The notes beneath the pieces are model-generated. The model worked only from the letters and a program-made list of their open reading frames with translations. It was not told the DNA's origin and ran no database searches. A DNA stretch of 8,541 bases from an uncultured Actinomycetes bacterium. GTDB lineage: Bacteria > Actinomycetota > Actinomycetes > S36-B12. The position numbers were made by a program, and so were the translations under genes. How positions within the stretch are numbered: position 1 is the stretch's first letter; each line of letters opens with the position of its first letter. Shown one piece after another: positions 1 through 5,424 of this stretch. Where the stretch lies: NCBI GenBank assembly GCA_937902285.1, contig CALGTB010000299.1, forward strand, positions 1 to 8,541, given 5' to 3'.

Positions 1-1
1 G

Positions 2-1135
2 ATCGGGCAGCAGGTCAATCCCGACCAGCCGTATGCCGACCCGCGCGTCACCGTCCACATCGATGACGGCCGGGCCTTCCTGTCGCGCAGCGACGACAAG
101 TACGACCTCATCCTGTTCGCGCTGCCGGACTCGCTGACCCTGGTGTCCGGCGCGTCCCAGCTGCGCCTGGAGTCGTACCTGTTCACGCGTGAGTCGATGG
201 AGGCGGCCCGCGACCACCTCACGGACGACGGCGTGTTCGCGATGTACAACTACTACCGGGAGCCGTGGCTCATCAACCGGCTCGCCGGCACGGTCGACGA
301 GGTGTACGGCCATGCCCCGTGCCTCGACACCTTCACCGCCGTCCAGTCGCTGGCCGCCGTGACGATCGCCAAGGATCAGGAGAACGCCGTCTGCGCTCCC
401 GGCACCGCCTGGAATCGAGCGGCCATCGCGGCGGCCGGCGGCGTCATCCCGACGCCCGCCAACGACGACCGCCCCTTCCTGTACCTCAAGGAGCGCACGA
501 TCCCGACGCTCTACCTGCTGATCATCGCGCTGATCCTCGGCGTCTCACTGATCGGCATCCGGGTCTTCGGCGGCCCGCTGTCGCGCATGCGCGGCTACGG
601 CGACCTCTTCTTCATGGGTGCCGCGTTCCTGCTGCTCGAGACACGGTCCATCACCACCTTCGCGCTGCTGTTCGGCACGACGTGGCTGGTGAACGCCCTG
701 GTGTTCACCGGCGTCCTCGTGGCCGTGCTGGCGGCTATCGAGGTGACGCAGAGATCGAAGCGCGAGATTCCGCGTCCCTTCATCATCACGGCGCTCTTCG
801 GGTCGCTGCTCATCGCCTTCCTGATCCCCAACGCGGCGCTCCTGTCGCTGCCGGTGCCGCTCCGCCTCACCGCCGCGGTGCTGCTCGCCTTCGCACCCAT
901 CTTCTTCGCCAACCTGCTGTTCACGTCTCGCTTCAAGGACTCGGCCAACCCCACCGCCGCGTTCGCCGCGAACCTCTTCGGCGCCATGGTGGGAGGCTGC
1001 CTCGAGTACCTGTCCCTGCTCCTCGGGTACCAGCTCCTCCTGGTCGTCGCTGCGGGGCTCTACCTCGCCGCCGTGCTCATCGGACAGCGACAGCTCTCGC
1101 GGACTCCGAAGGCCGCCGAGTCGGCGGCCCCATGA
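2..1135 (+). CDS. Spermidine-synthase-like multi-pass membrane protein (5' truncated)
   Basis: The frame is open from the left edge, so the N-terminus is missing; 377 residues are visible. Residues about 14-75 match the second half of the spermidine synthase/methyltransferase Rossmann fold: a DDGRAF motif, then YDLILFA, then YLFTRESM and a DDGVFAMY strand. From about residue 168 the protein is strongly hydrophobic, with roughly seven membrane segments. These include a GAAFLLLETRSI segment and an ANLFGAMVGGCLEY segment, both typical of the bacterial fusion family of spermidine-synthase-like domain plus membrane helices. At the usual catalytic aspartate position (DxIIxD in true synthases) the sequence has Ala40, so polyamine synthesis is doubtful. 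The stop overlaps the next gene's ATG by 4 nt (ATGA), implying translational coupling in an operon. Family assignment is fairly sure; the substrate is unknown. Confidence 0.8.
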   Translation: MGQQVNPDQPYADPRVTVHIDDGRAFLSRSDDKYDLILFALPDSLTLVSGASQLRLESYLFTRESMEAARDHLTDDGVFAMYNYYREPWLINRLAGTVDEVYGHAPCLDTFTAVQSLAAVTIAKDQENAVCAPGTAWNRAAIAAAGGVIPTPANDDRPFLYLKERTIPTLYLLIIALILGVSLIGIRVFGGPLSRMRGYGDLFFMGAAFLLLETRSITTFALLFGTTWLVNALVFTGVLVAVLAAIEVTQRSKREIPRPFIITALFGSLLIAFLIPNAALLSLPVPLRLTAAVLLAFAPIFFANLLFTSRFKDSANPTAAFAANLFGAMVGGCLEYLSLLLGYQLLLVVAAGLYLAAVLIGQRQLSRTPKAAESAAP

Positions 1136-1584
1136 GCAGCGAGCCGGTCTTCGCGGTGCGCTCGGGGCCCTGGTCGCCGGACGCCATCGCCGACTTCCTC
1201 GACCGGTCCGCCATCCCCATCCGGCTGGCGAGCGCAGGCAAGCACTTCCCCATGGTGCAGTCGCTGTGGTTCCTCCACGAGCGGGGCGCGCTGTGGTGCT
1301 GCACGCAGGACGACTCGGTTCTCGCCCAGCGCCTGCGCGCTGACCGGCGGTGCGGGTTCGAGGTGGCGGCCGATGCGGCGCCCTACCGAGGAGTGCGCGG
1401 CACGGGACATGCCACGCTCGTGCCGGACGCGGCCGGCTCGATCCTGCCGCGGCTCATCGAGCGCTACGTGGGATCGGGGCCCTCGCCCCTGGGCGACTGG
1501 CTGCTCTCCCGCCTCGATCGCGAGGTCGCGATCAGGATCGACGGGCTCATGGTGACATCGTGGGACTACTCGGCCCGCATGTGA
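1132..1584 (+). CDS. FMN-binding split-barrel (PPOX-class) family protein
   Basis: This 150-residue protein has the pattern of pyridoxamine-5'-phosphate-oxidase-like split barrels. A strand with P and SLWF (residues about 40-47) is followed by a GALWCCTQDD strand-turn, a helix VLAQRLRADRRCGFEV, then APYRGVRGTGHATLV. The PYRGVRG.G.A segment is characteristic of actinobacterial PPOX/general-stress-type proteins that bind FMN, F420 or heme. Which cofactor applies here cannot be read from the sequence. I chose the ATG at 1132 because it overlaps the upstream stop as ATGA and begins just before the domain; the same frame is open for hundreds of bases upstream only as a shadow of the preceding gene. 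It lies 13 nt before the DUF1622 gene, in the same operon. It is likely a soluble cytoplasmic flavoprotein or deazaflavin protein; no substrate is proposed. Confidence 0.75.
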   Translation: MSSEPVFAVRSGPWSPDAIADFLDRSAIPIRLASAGKHFPMVQSLWFLHERGALWCCTQDDSVLAQRLRADRRCGFEVAADAAPYRGVRGTGHATLVPDAAGSILPRLIERYVGSGPSPLGDWLLSRLDREVAIRIDGLMVTSWDYSARM

Positions 1585-1597
1585 GAGGACGCAGTCG

Positions 1598-2002
1598 ATG
1601 AGCGAGTCCACCTTCACCAGTGTCATGACCCAGGTGGCGCAGGCCTTCGAGATGATCGCCGCGCTCATCCTGGTGGTGGGCCTCGTCGTCGCGGTCGCAC
1701 TGTCGATCCGCACGTACCGCCGCAGCCACGACGGCCCGAAGGCCTACCGCATCCTGCGACAGTCCTTCGGCGGGGTGCTCCTGCTGGGCCTCGAAGTGCT
1801 CGTGGCCGGCGACCTGCTTCGGACGGTGGCGGTCACCCCGACCCTGGAGAGCGTCGCGGTGCTGGGGCTCATCGTGCTCATCCGCACCTTCCTCAGCTTC
1901 AGCCTCGAGATCGAGATCAACGGCGTGCCGCCGTGGCGGCGCGGCCTGGTCAGCGGCGCGACCGTGGTGCGCAACGCTGCGCGCGACGCATCCGATCAGT
2001 AG
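1598..2002 (+). CDS. DUF1622 family three-helix membrane protein
   Basis: This 134-residue protein has three predicted membrane helices at about residues 17-37, 59-79 and 83-103. The diagnostic part is GLEVLVAGDLLRTV in helix 2 followed by LGLIVLIRTFLSFSLEIEI in helix 3, which matches the DUF1622 family as I know it. The family has no established biochemical function. The segment between helices 1 and 2 is basic (RTYRRSHDGPKAYRILRQ) and so probably cytoplasmic; the tail after residue 112 is polar. The start ATG is well placed: an AGAGGA ribosome-binding site at 1584-1589 lies 8 nt upstream and overlaps the stop codon of the preceding gene. The gene sits between the split-barrel protein and tryptophan 2,3-dioxygenase in one orientation, so co-transcription is likely. 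It may be a small channel- or transporter-like subunit, but this is only a guess. Confidence 0.8.
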   Translation: MSESTFTSVMTQVAQAFEMIAALILVVGLVVAVALSIRTYRRSHDGPKAYRILRQSFGGVLLLGLEVLVAGDLLRTVAVTPTLESVAVLGLIVLIRTFLSFSLEIEINGVPPWRRGLVSGATVVRNAARDASDQ

Positions 2003-2014
2003 CCTGAGGCGAGT

Positions 2015-2019
2015 GGAGG
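2015..2019 (+). promoter_or_regulatory. Ribosome-binding site deciding the tryptophan dioxygenase start
   Basis: GGAGG lies between the DUF1622 stop and adjacent GTG/ATG start codons (GTGATG at 2024-2029). Spacing of 7 nt to the ATG against 4 nt to the GTG favours ATG at 2027. Confidence 0.6.
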
Positions 2020-2026
2020 CGTCGTG

Positions 2027-2878
2027 ATGGAGCCCGAGAGCACGCGCGCGCTGGAGGAGTCGGTCCAGCGTGACTTCACGCAGGCGATGTCGTACGGCGA
2101 CTACCTGCGCCTCGACCTCGTCCTGTCTGCGCAGCAGCCACTCAGCAATCCCCCGCGCCATGACGAGCTGCTCTTCATCATCCAGCACCAGACGTCCGAG
2201 CTCTGGCTCAAGCTGATGCTCCACGAGCTTCGCGCCGTGCGCGACCTGCTGCGCGATGACCAGCTCGCGCCCGCCCTCAAGTCCCTTGCGCGCGTCAAGC
2301 ACATCCAGCACACGCTCATCGAGCAGTGGGGCGTCCTCACCACCCTCACGCCCAGCGAGTACAACGAGTTCCGGTCCTTCCTGCAGAGCTCGTCGGGCTT
2401 CCAGTCGTGGCAGTACCGGGCCATCGAGTTCATCCTCGGCAACAAGAACGCAGACATGCTCCAGGTGTTCGACCATGACCCGTCGACTCACCGCCTGCTG
2501 TCCGACCTGATGGAGGAGCCGACCGTCTACGACGAGTTCCTCCGCTTCCTCCACCGGCGCGGTCACGCCGTTCCCTCCAGCATCCTCGAACGCGACGTGA
2601 CGACGGCCTGGCACCTCCACCCTGCGCTCGTGCCCGTCTTCGCCCGTATCTACGAGAGCTCCCGCGAGTTCTGGCAGGAGTACGAGGGATGCGAGGCCCT
2701 GGTCGACGTGGAGGACAACTTCCAGCTGTGGCGCTTCCGACACCTCAAGACGGTCGAGCGCATCATCGGCTCGAAGAGCGGCACCGGAGGATCGAGCGGG
2801 GTGCCCTTCCTCCGCCGAGCACTCGACCTCACGTTCTTCCCCGAGCTGTACGCCGTGCGCGCCGAGTTGGAGGCGTAG
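2027..2878 (+). CDS. kynA: Tryptophan 2,3-dioxygenase
   Basis: This is a cytoplasmic heme enzyme that opens the indole ring of L-tryptophan with O2 to give N-formylkynurenine, the first step of the kynurenine pathway. All signature elements are present. Counting from the in-frame GTG at 2024, the residues coincide with the numbering known for the Xanthomonas campestris enzyme: Phe51 and His55 in FIIQHQTSELWLK, Tyr113 and Arg117 (substrate carboxylate), heme-ligand His240 in WRFRHLKTVERIIG, and Thr254 in the GTGGSSG loop. Full family length (283-284 aa) with no break. ATG 2027 is preferred over GTG 2024 because the GGAGG at 2015-2019 is 7 nt from ATG but only 4 nt from GTG. It is last in a plus-strand cluster, 24 nt after DUF1622. 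No kynureninase, formamidase or anthranilate gene is visible in the window. Function is very secure. Confidence 0.96.
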   Translation: MEPESTRALEESVQRDFTQAMSYGDYLRLDLVLSAQQPLSNPPRHDELLFIIQHQTSELWLKLMLHELRAVRDLLRDDQLAPALKSLARVKHIQHTLIEQWGVLTTLTPSEYNEFRSFLQSSSGFQSWQYRAIEFILGNKNADMLQVFDHDPSTHRLLSDLMEEPTVYDEFLRFLHRRGHAVPSSILERDVTTAWHLHPALVPVFARIYESSREFWQEYEGCEALVDVEDNFQLWRFRHLKTVERIIGSKSGTGGSSGVPFLRRALDLTFFPELYAVRAELEA

Positions 2879-2879
2879 C

Positions 2880-2933
2880 GGCAGGCTGCGTCGGCGAGCT
2901 GCTGCTGCGGTCGACCCGACGGCTGCTACTGCC
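2880..2933. terminator. Possible stem-loop between convergent genes
   Basis: Between the dioxygenase stop (2878) and the stop of the opposing acetyltransferase (2926-2928) there are two nested pairings. GGCAG at 2880-2884 pairs with CTGCC at 2929-2933, and CGTCGG at 2889-2894 pairs with CCGACG at 2916-2921. The parts between the two stems do not pair and the inner loop is 21 nt, with no U-tract. It could act as a weak bidirectional terminator for convergent transcription. Support is only positional and by hand pairing. Confidence 0.3.
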
Positions 2934-3366
2934 ACTGAAGAAGGACGTCGGGCTCCTTCTCCTCGTTGCCTGTGCCGTCCGTGACCTCGACCTCGCGGAA
3001 TCCCCGAGCGGCGTAGAAGGCGCGCGCGCGGACATTGCGCTGGAATGCCCACAGCCTCAGGCCCGCGCCCACGTGCGCCACCGCCTCGTCGAGCAGCGCG
3101 GAGCCCATGCCCAGGCCCTGCCAGCCCACGTCGACGTACAGGTGGTTGAGCCAGCCGTCACGCACGAGGGCGAAGCCACGGACCACCCCGCCTTCCACCG
3201 TCACCCACCCGGCCGACGAGCCCACCTCGCGCTCGAAGAACGCGCGGTCCTCGTCCGGGGTGTGCAGGTCAGGAAGGTAGGGCATGGCGTCGCGCATGCT
3301 GGCGCGGTGCACGACGGCCATCGTGGGAGCGTCCGCATCCACTGCACCCCGCAGCGCCCAGGCCAT
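2926..3366 (-). CDS. GNAT family N-acetyltransferase
   Basis: The protein is 146 residues from the ATG whose complement is at 3364-3366. The order of elements is that of a GCN5-related acetyltransferase: N-terminal strand ALRGAVDADAPTMAVVH (from residue 4), central strand GWVTVEGGVVRGFALV, motif A HLYVDVGWQGLGMGSALLDEAV with the acetyl-CoA pyrophosphate loop Q83-G-L-G-M-G88, then the motif B region NVRARAFYAARGF (111-123), where the Asn and Tyr are typical. An extra 19 codons lie upstream in frame (to 3423), but they contain no fold element, so they are left out. The gene is convergent with tryptophan dioxygenase and divergent from the hydrolase operon. The acceptor substrate is unknown; HLYVDVGWQGLGMG resembles stand-alone small-molecule or amino-acid acetyltransferases. 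A TTGACT box ends 6 nt before the ATG and could be a leaderless promoter element. Confidence 0.85.
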   Translation of the reverse strand: MAWALRGAVDADAPTMAVVHRASMRDAMPYLPDLHTPDEDRAFFEREVGSSAGWVTVEGGVVRGFALVRDGWLNHLYVDVGWQGLGMGSALLDEAVAHVGAGLRLWAFQRNVRARAFYAARGFREVEVTDGTGNEEKEPDVLLQWQ

Positions 3367-3403
3367 GGCAGCAGTCAAGCACCTCGGCGACCGTCGCCTG
3401 TGC

Positions 3404-3409
3404 CAAGAT
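3404..3409 (+). promoter_or_regulatory. Candidate -10 box for the hydrolase operon
   Basis: The least GC-rich point of the divergent intergenic region is CAAGAT, which lies in a short inverted repeat: GTGCC at 3400-3404 and GGCAC at 3413-3417. Transcription from about 3416 would give a 5' leader of about 23 nt with the AAGGAG ribosome-binding site. No -35 box is recognisable. Weak, by eye only. Confidence 0.25.
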
Positions 3410-3427
3410 CGCGGCACGACCACGACG

Positions 3428-3433
3428 AAGGAG
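3428..3433 (+). promoter_or_regulatory. Strong ribosome-binding site serving a GTG at 3439
   Basis: AAGGAG sits 5 nt before GTG 3439, which opens only a 14-codon frame. It lies 19 nt from ATG 3453 and 46 nt from ATG 3480, too far to serve either directly. It is the best ribosome-binding site in this region, which is why the small frame is taken seriously. Confidence 0.55.
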
Positions 3434-3438
3434 ATCCC

Positions 3439-3483
3439 GTGAAGCCTGGTGCATGGCCCCGACCCACGGCGGCATCGGCATGA
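3439..3483 (+). CDS. Possible 14-residue leader peptide, translationally coupled to the hydrolase
   Basis: GTG 3439 follows AAGGAG by 5 nt and opens a short frame encoding MKPGAWPRPTAASA. It ends at TGA 3481-3483, which overlaps ATG 3480-3482 of the hydrolase frame as ATGA. The hydrolase ATG has no ribosome-binding site of its own, so ribosomes finishing this short frame could restart there. The peptide is too short and too featureless to be identified by homology, and no attenuator hairpins or runs of regulatory codons are evident. The alternative is that the ribosome-binding site is used poorly and translation of the hydrolase begins at ATG 3453 or 3480 directly. A sequencing frameshift joining the two frames is also possible but less likely, since the hydrolase domain begins only after 3480. 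Confidence 0.35.
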   Translation: MKPGAWPRPTAASA

Positions 3484-4046
3484 CGGCCGCGCGGGTGCAT
3501 GTGCTGGCCGCCGGGTACGTGGGCGACCGCGTCGCCAGCACGGTGACGCTGATCGACGACGACGGCCACCTGACCGTCGTCGACCCGGGGATGGTCGCGA
3601 CGAGGGACGCGATCCTCGCGCCCCTGTCGGCGCTCGGCGTGGACCCGGGCGACGTGGCCGACGTGGTCTTCTCCCACCATCACCCCGACCACACGATCAA
3701 CGCCGCGCTCTTCCTCAACGCGCGCTACCACGACCACTGGGCCGTCTACCAGGACGACAGGTGGGACGACCAGCCGGCCGAGGGGCGCGTCATCTCGCCG
3801 GCGGTCCGGCTGATCGCCACGCCGGGCCACTCCGCCGAGGACATCGCGACCGTGGTGCAGGCCGAGGACGGCACGGTCGTCTTCACCCACGCCTGGTGGA
3901 CCGCAGACGGCCCTGCCGAGGATCCGTTCGCGCCGGACGCCACGGCCCTCGCCGTCTCACGACGTCGCATCCTCGACCTGCAGCCGTCGCTCATCGTCCC
4001 CGGCCATGGTCCCGCGTTCGCGCCCTCGGCCACCACTCCGGTCTGA
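3480..4046 (+). CDS. Metallo-beta-lactamase-fold hydrolase (MBLAC1-like)
   Basis: This is a 188-residue single-domain protein of the metallo-beta-lactamase superfamily, expected to hydrolyse an ester, thioester or similar bond with one or two metal ions in the cytoplasm. Visible elements in order are: an N-terminal strand RVHVLAAGYVGDR and STVTLIDDDGHLTVVDPG (sheet with the DPG turn), the metal motif H-H-H-P-D-H in FSHHHPDHTINA (about residues 64-69, the HxHxDH pattern), ATPGHSAED with the second-site His, VVFTHAW, and IVPGHGPAF with the final His. The GYVGDR start and PGHSAED resemble MBLAC1-type proteins, close to glyoxalase II. ATG 3480 is chosen because it overlaps the short upstream frame (ATGA) and begins just before the first strand; ATG 3453 would add nine residues. 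It is followed after 5 nt by a VOC protein. Substrate unknown. Confidence 0.88.
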   Translation: MTAARVHVLAAGYVGDRVASTVTLIDDDGHLTVVDPGMVATRDAILAPLSALGVDPGDVADVVFSHHHPDHTINAALFLNARYHDHWAVYQDDRWDDQPAEGRVISPAVRLIATPGHSAEDIATVVQAEDGTVVFTHAWWTADGPAEDPFAPDATALAVSRRRILDLQPSLIVPGHGPAFAPSATTPV

Positions 4047-4051
4047 CGGCC

Positions 4052-4441
4052 ATGGACACCCCGAGCGTCCACCACGTCACACTGTCGGTGTCGGACGTCG
4101 ACCGAAGCGCCCAGTGGTATCAGGCCCTTCTCGGCACCGCCCAGGTCATCCATCGTGAGGGACCCGGCTGGGTGCGCATCCGCATGCAGTGGCCCGGCGG
4201 CCTGGTCATCGGCGTGACCGAGCACGAGGAAACGACCGGCTCCCCGTTCGATGAGCGCCGGACCGGCCTCGATCACATCGGCCTCGGCTGCACGGACGAG
4301 TCGGAGGTGCGGGCCTGGCACGACGCGCTCGACCGCCTCGGCTTCGAGCACGGGCCCGTGGAGGACGTACCGTACGGCTGGGCCGTCACCGCACGCGACC
4401 CGGACGGGATCCCTGTCGAGTTCTTCTGCTCGAAGGCCTGA
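4052..4441 (+). CDS. VOC (glyoxalase/bleomycin-resistance fold) family protein
   Basis: The 129-residue protein contains two beta-alpha-beta-beta-beta modules of the vicinal oxygen chelate fold. The first is VHHVTLSVSDVDRSAQWYQALLG (residues 6-28). The second starts at GLDHIGLGCTDESEVRAW (72-89) and ends in ARDPDGIPVEFF (114-125). The expected metal ligands are present: His8, His75 and Glu123, with a fourth candidate among Glu57/His58. Intact ligands suggest a metal-dependent lyase, dioxygenase or isomerase activity rather than a pure binding protein, but the family is too diverse to name a substrate. The start lies 5 nt after the hydrolase stop and its own stop is 5 nt before the next start, so all three genes are almost certainly one operon. 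There is no clear ribosome-binding site, consistent with coupled translation. Confidence 0.88.
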   Translation: MDTPSVHHVTLSVSDVDRSAQWYQALLGTAQVIHREGPGWVRIRMQWPGGLVIGVTEHEETTGSPFDERRTGLDHIGLGCTDESEVRAWHDALDRLGFEHGPVEDVPYGWAVTARDPDGIPVEFFCSKA

Positions 4442-4446
4442 TCGCC

Positions 4447-4932
4447 GTGACGACGGGCGACGGGCCGGGTGCGGTCTCGATCCGCGCGATCGACGCCGAC
4501 CATCCGCGCCCCGAATCCTCGAGCGAGTGGGGCGACTGGGGTCCGATGGCCCCCGAGGCCAAGGACCTGCAGATCCTGCGCTGGCTCGTCGAGGTCACCG
4601 ACGAGCAGGGTCGGGTGACTGCCGTGGGCGACCTGTCGGCGCATGCCGTCTGGTACGGGCCGACGCCGGGCTCCCGCGCCATGAACATCGGCATCAGCCT
4701 GGTGGAGGAGCACCGCGGCCGCGGCATCGGCTCGATCGCGCAGCGACTGCTGGCCGAGGAGCTCCACCGTGAGGGAGTGGTGCGGGTCGAGGCATCCACG
4801 GATGTCGAGAACCTCGCCGAGCAGCGGGCCCTGCAGCGCGCCGGGTTCACCTGCGAGGGCGTGCTCCGGAAGGCGCAGCAGCGTGCCGACGGTCTCCATG
4901 ACCTCCAGGTGTGGTCGCACCTTCCATCATGA
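4447..4932 (+). CDS. GNAT family N-acetyltransferase (RimJ/RimL-like)
   Basis: This 161-residue protein begins at a GTG 5 nt after the VOC stop, with GAAGG at 4432-4436 as a possible ribosome-binding site. The acetyl-CoA loop is R90-G-R-G-I-G95 within NIGISLVEEHRGRGIGSIAQ, followed by helix RLLAEELHRE, strand VVRVEAST and the motif B region ENLAEQRALQRAGF (121-134). The ending CEGVLRKAQQRADG is typical of the RimJ/RimL-like acetyltransferases that modify protein N-termini, amino acids or antibiotics. The N-terminal 40 residues are acidic and proline-rich and weakly conserved-looking. It is the last gene of the hydrolase-VOC-GNAT operon. Its last 6 nt (4927-4932) overlap the end of the convergent membrane-protein gene. 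The acceptor is unknown. Confidence 0.87.
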   Translation: MTTGDGPGAVSIRAIDADHPRPESSSEWGDWGPMAPEAKDLQILRWLVEVTDEQGRVTAVGDLSAHAVWYGPTPGSRAMNIGISLVEEHRGRGIGSIAQRLLAEELHREGVVRVEASTDVENLAEQRALQRAGFTCEGVLRKAQQRADGLHDLQVWSHLPS

Positions 4933-5334
4933 CCGCTGGTGGTTGGCGGCAGGCCCGCGCAGCATGAAGAACGACACCATGAGCGCCAGGGCAGGAATCG
5001 CGTTCCACCGCTCGTCGTTCGTCGGTGAGATCGCGTTCAGCACCGTGCTGATGGCGTAGACGATGACGAGGAGGATGCTGGCCGTGGCGCTCGGCCCCGA
5101 CCACGCGCCGCCCCGCTCCAGGAGTGCGCGAGCGAGGTAGACCTGGGCCACCATCACCACCGCGAACACGAGATAGACGATCCGGAGTGCGGTGGGGAGC
5201 GACTCGTACTGGCCGCTCGCCACGCGGGACATGACCCACGGCAGGTCGAGGGCGGCCGAGCCCACCAGGACGAGGTTCCAGGCGGAGGCGACGACGATGA
5301 GGACGAACCACATGGTGCGCAGTCGCGGGGTCAC
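4927..5334 (-). CDS. Small four-helix integral membrane protein, unknown function
   Basis: I do not recognise a family. The 135-residue protein has four predicted membrane helices at about residues 8-29, 50-71, 83-103 and 108-126, with short loops and a small polar C-terminus; there is no signal peptide cleavage site. Notable residues are Trp9, Trp19-Asn20 near the first helix and PTNDERWN before the last. The start is taken at GTG (complement of 5332-5334) because a TAGTGT -10 box lies exactly 6 nt upstream, giving a leaderless transcript. ATG at 5313 would also be possible, but it lacks a ribosome-binding site and would cut into helix 1. The gene is divergent from the dihydropteroate-synthase-like gene and overlaps the GNAT gene by 6 nt tail to tail. 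Confidence 0.75.
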   Translation of the reverse strand: MTPRLRTMWFVLIVVASAWNLVLVGSAALDLPWVMSRVASGQYESLPTALRIVYLVFAVVMVAQVYLARALLERGGAWSGPSATASILLVIVYAISTVLNAISPTNDERWNAIPALALMVSFFMLRGPAANHQRS

Positions 5335-5340
5335 GCGCTG

Positions 5341-5346
5341 ACACTA
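5341..5346 (-). promoter_or_regulatory. -10 box of a leaderless promoter (membrane protein gene)
   Basis: On the minus strand TAGTGT fits the TAnnnT actinobacterial -10 consensus. It is followed by 6 nt and then the GTG at 5334, so the predicted transcription start is the first base of the start codon. There is no ribosome-binding site between them, and no -35 box is recognisable. Confidence 0.55.
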
Positions 5347-5412
5347 GTGGCCGCGCCTCCCTCGGCGGGCGGACGACTCGATGACGATCGGGCCGGATCG
5401 CGGGCCTCGTCC

Positions 5413-5418
5413 TAGACT
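5413..5418 (+). promoter_or_regulatory. -10 box of a leaderless promoter (dihydropteroate-synthase-like gene)
   Basis: TAGACT matches TAnnnT and lies exactly 6 nt before ATG 5425, so transcription should start at the A of ATG. The GAGGA at 5420-5424 touches the ATG and is too close to act as a ribosome-binding site. No good -35 is seen 16-18 nt upstream. Confidence 0.6.
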
Positions 5419-5424
5419 CGAGGA

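Noticed and set aside
265..1131. Upstream extension of the split-barrel protein frame
   Set aside because: The extension is arginine/proline-rich with no fold and is the shadow of the membrane-protein gene; the real start is the ATG overlapping that gene's stop.
2898..2909. Short run of CTG-like triplets (GCTGCTGCTGC)
   Set aside because: Only about three to four copies, within the expectation for GC-rich intergenic DNA; no sign of a functional repeat array.
1547..3052. A 501-codon open frame on the minus strand, antisense to DUF1622 and tryptophan dioxygenase
   Set aside because: It is a high-GC shadow. The opposite strand carries an unmistakable dioxygenase with all catalytic residues, and this translation is low-complexity (E/R/V/H-rich) with no recognisable fold.
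3367..3423. Nineteen-codon N-terminal extension of the minus-strand GNAT gene
   Set aside because: It is Arg-rich without predicted structure, overlaps the divergent promoter region, and the GNAT fold starts just after the ATG at 3366.
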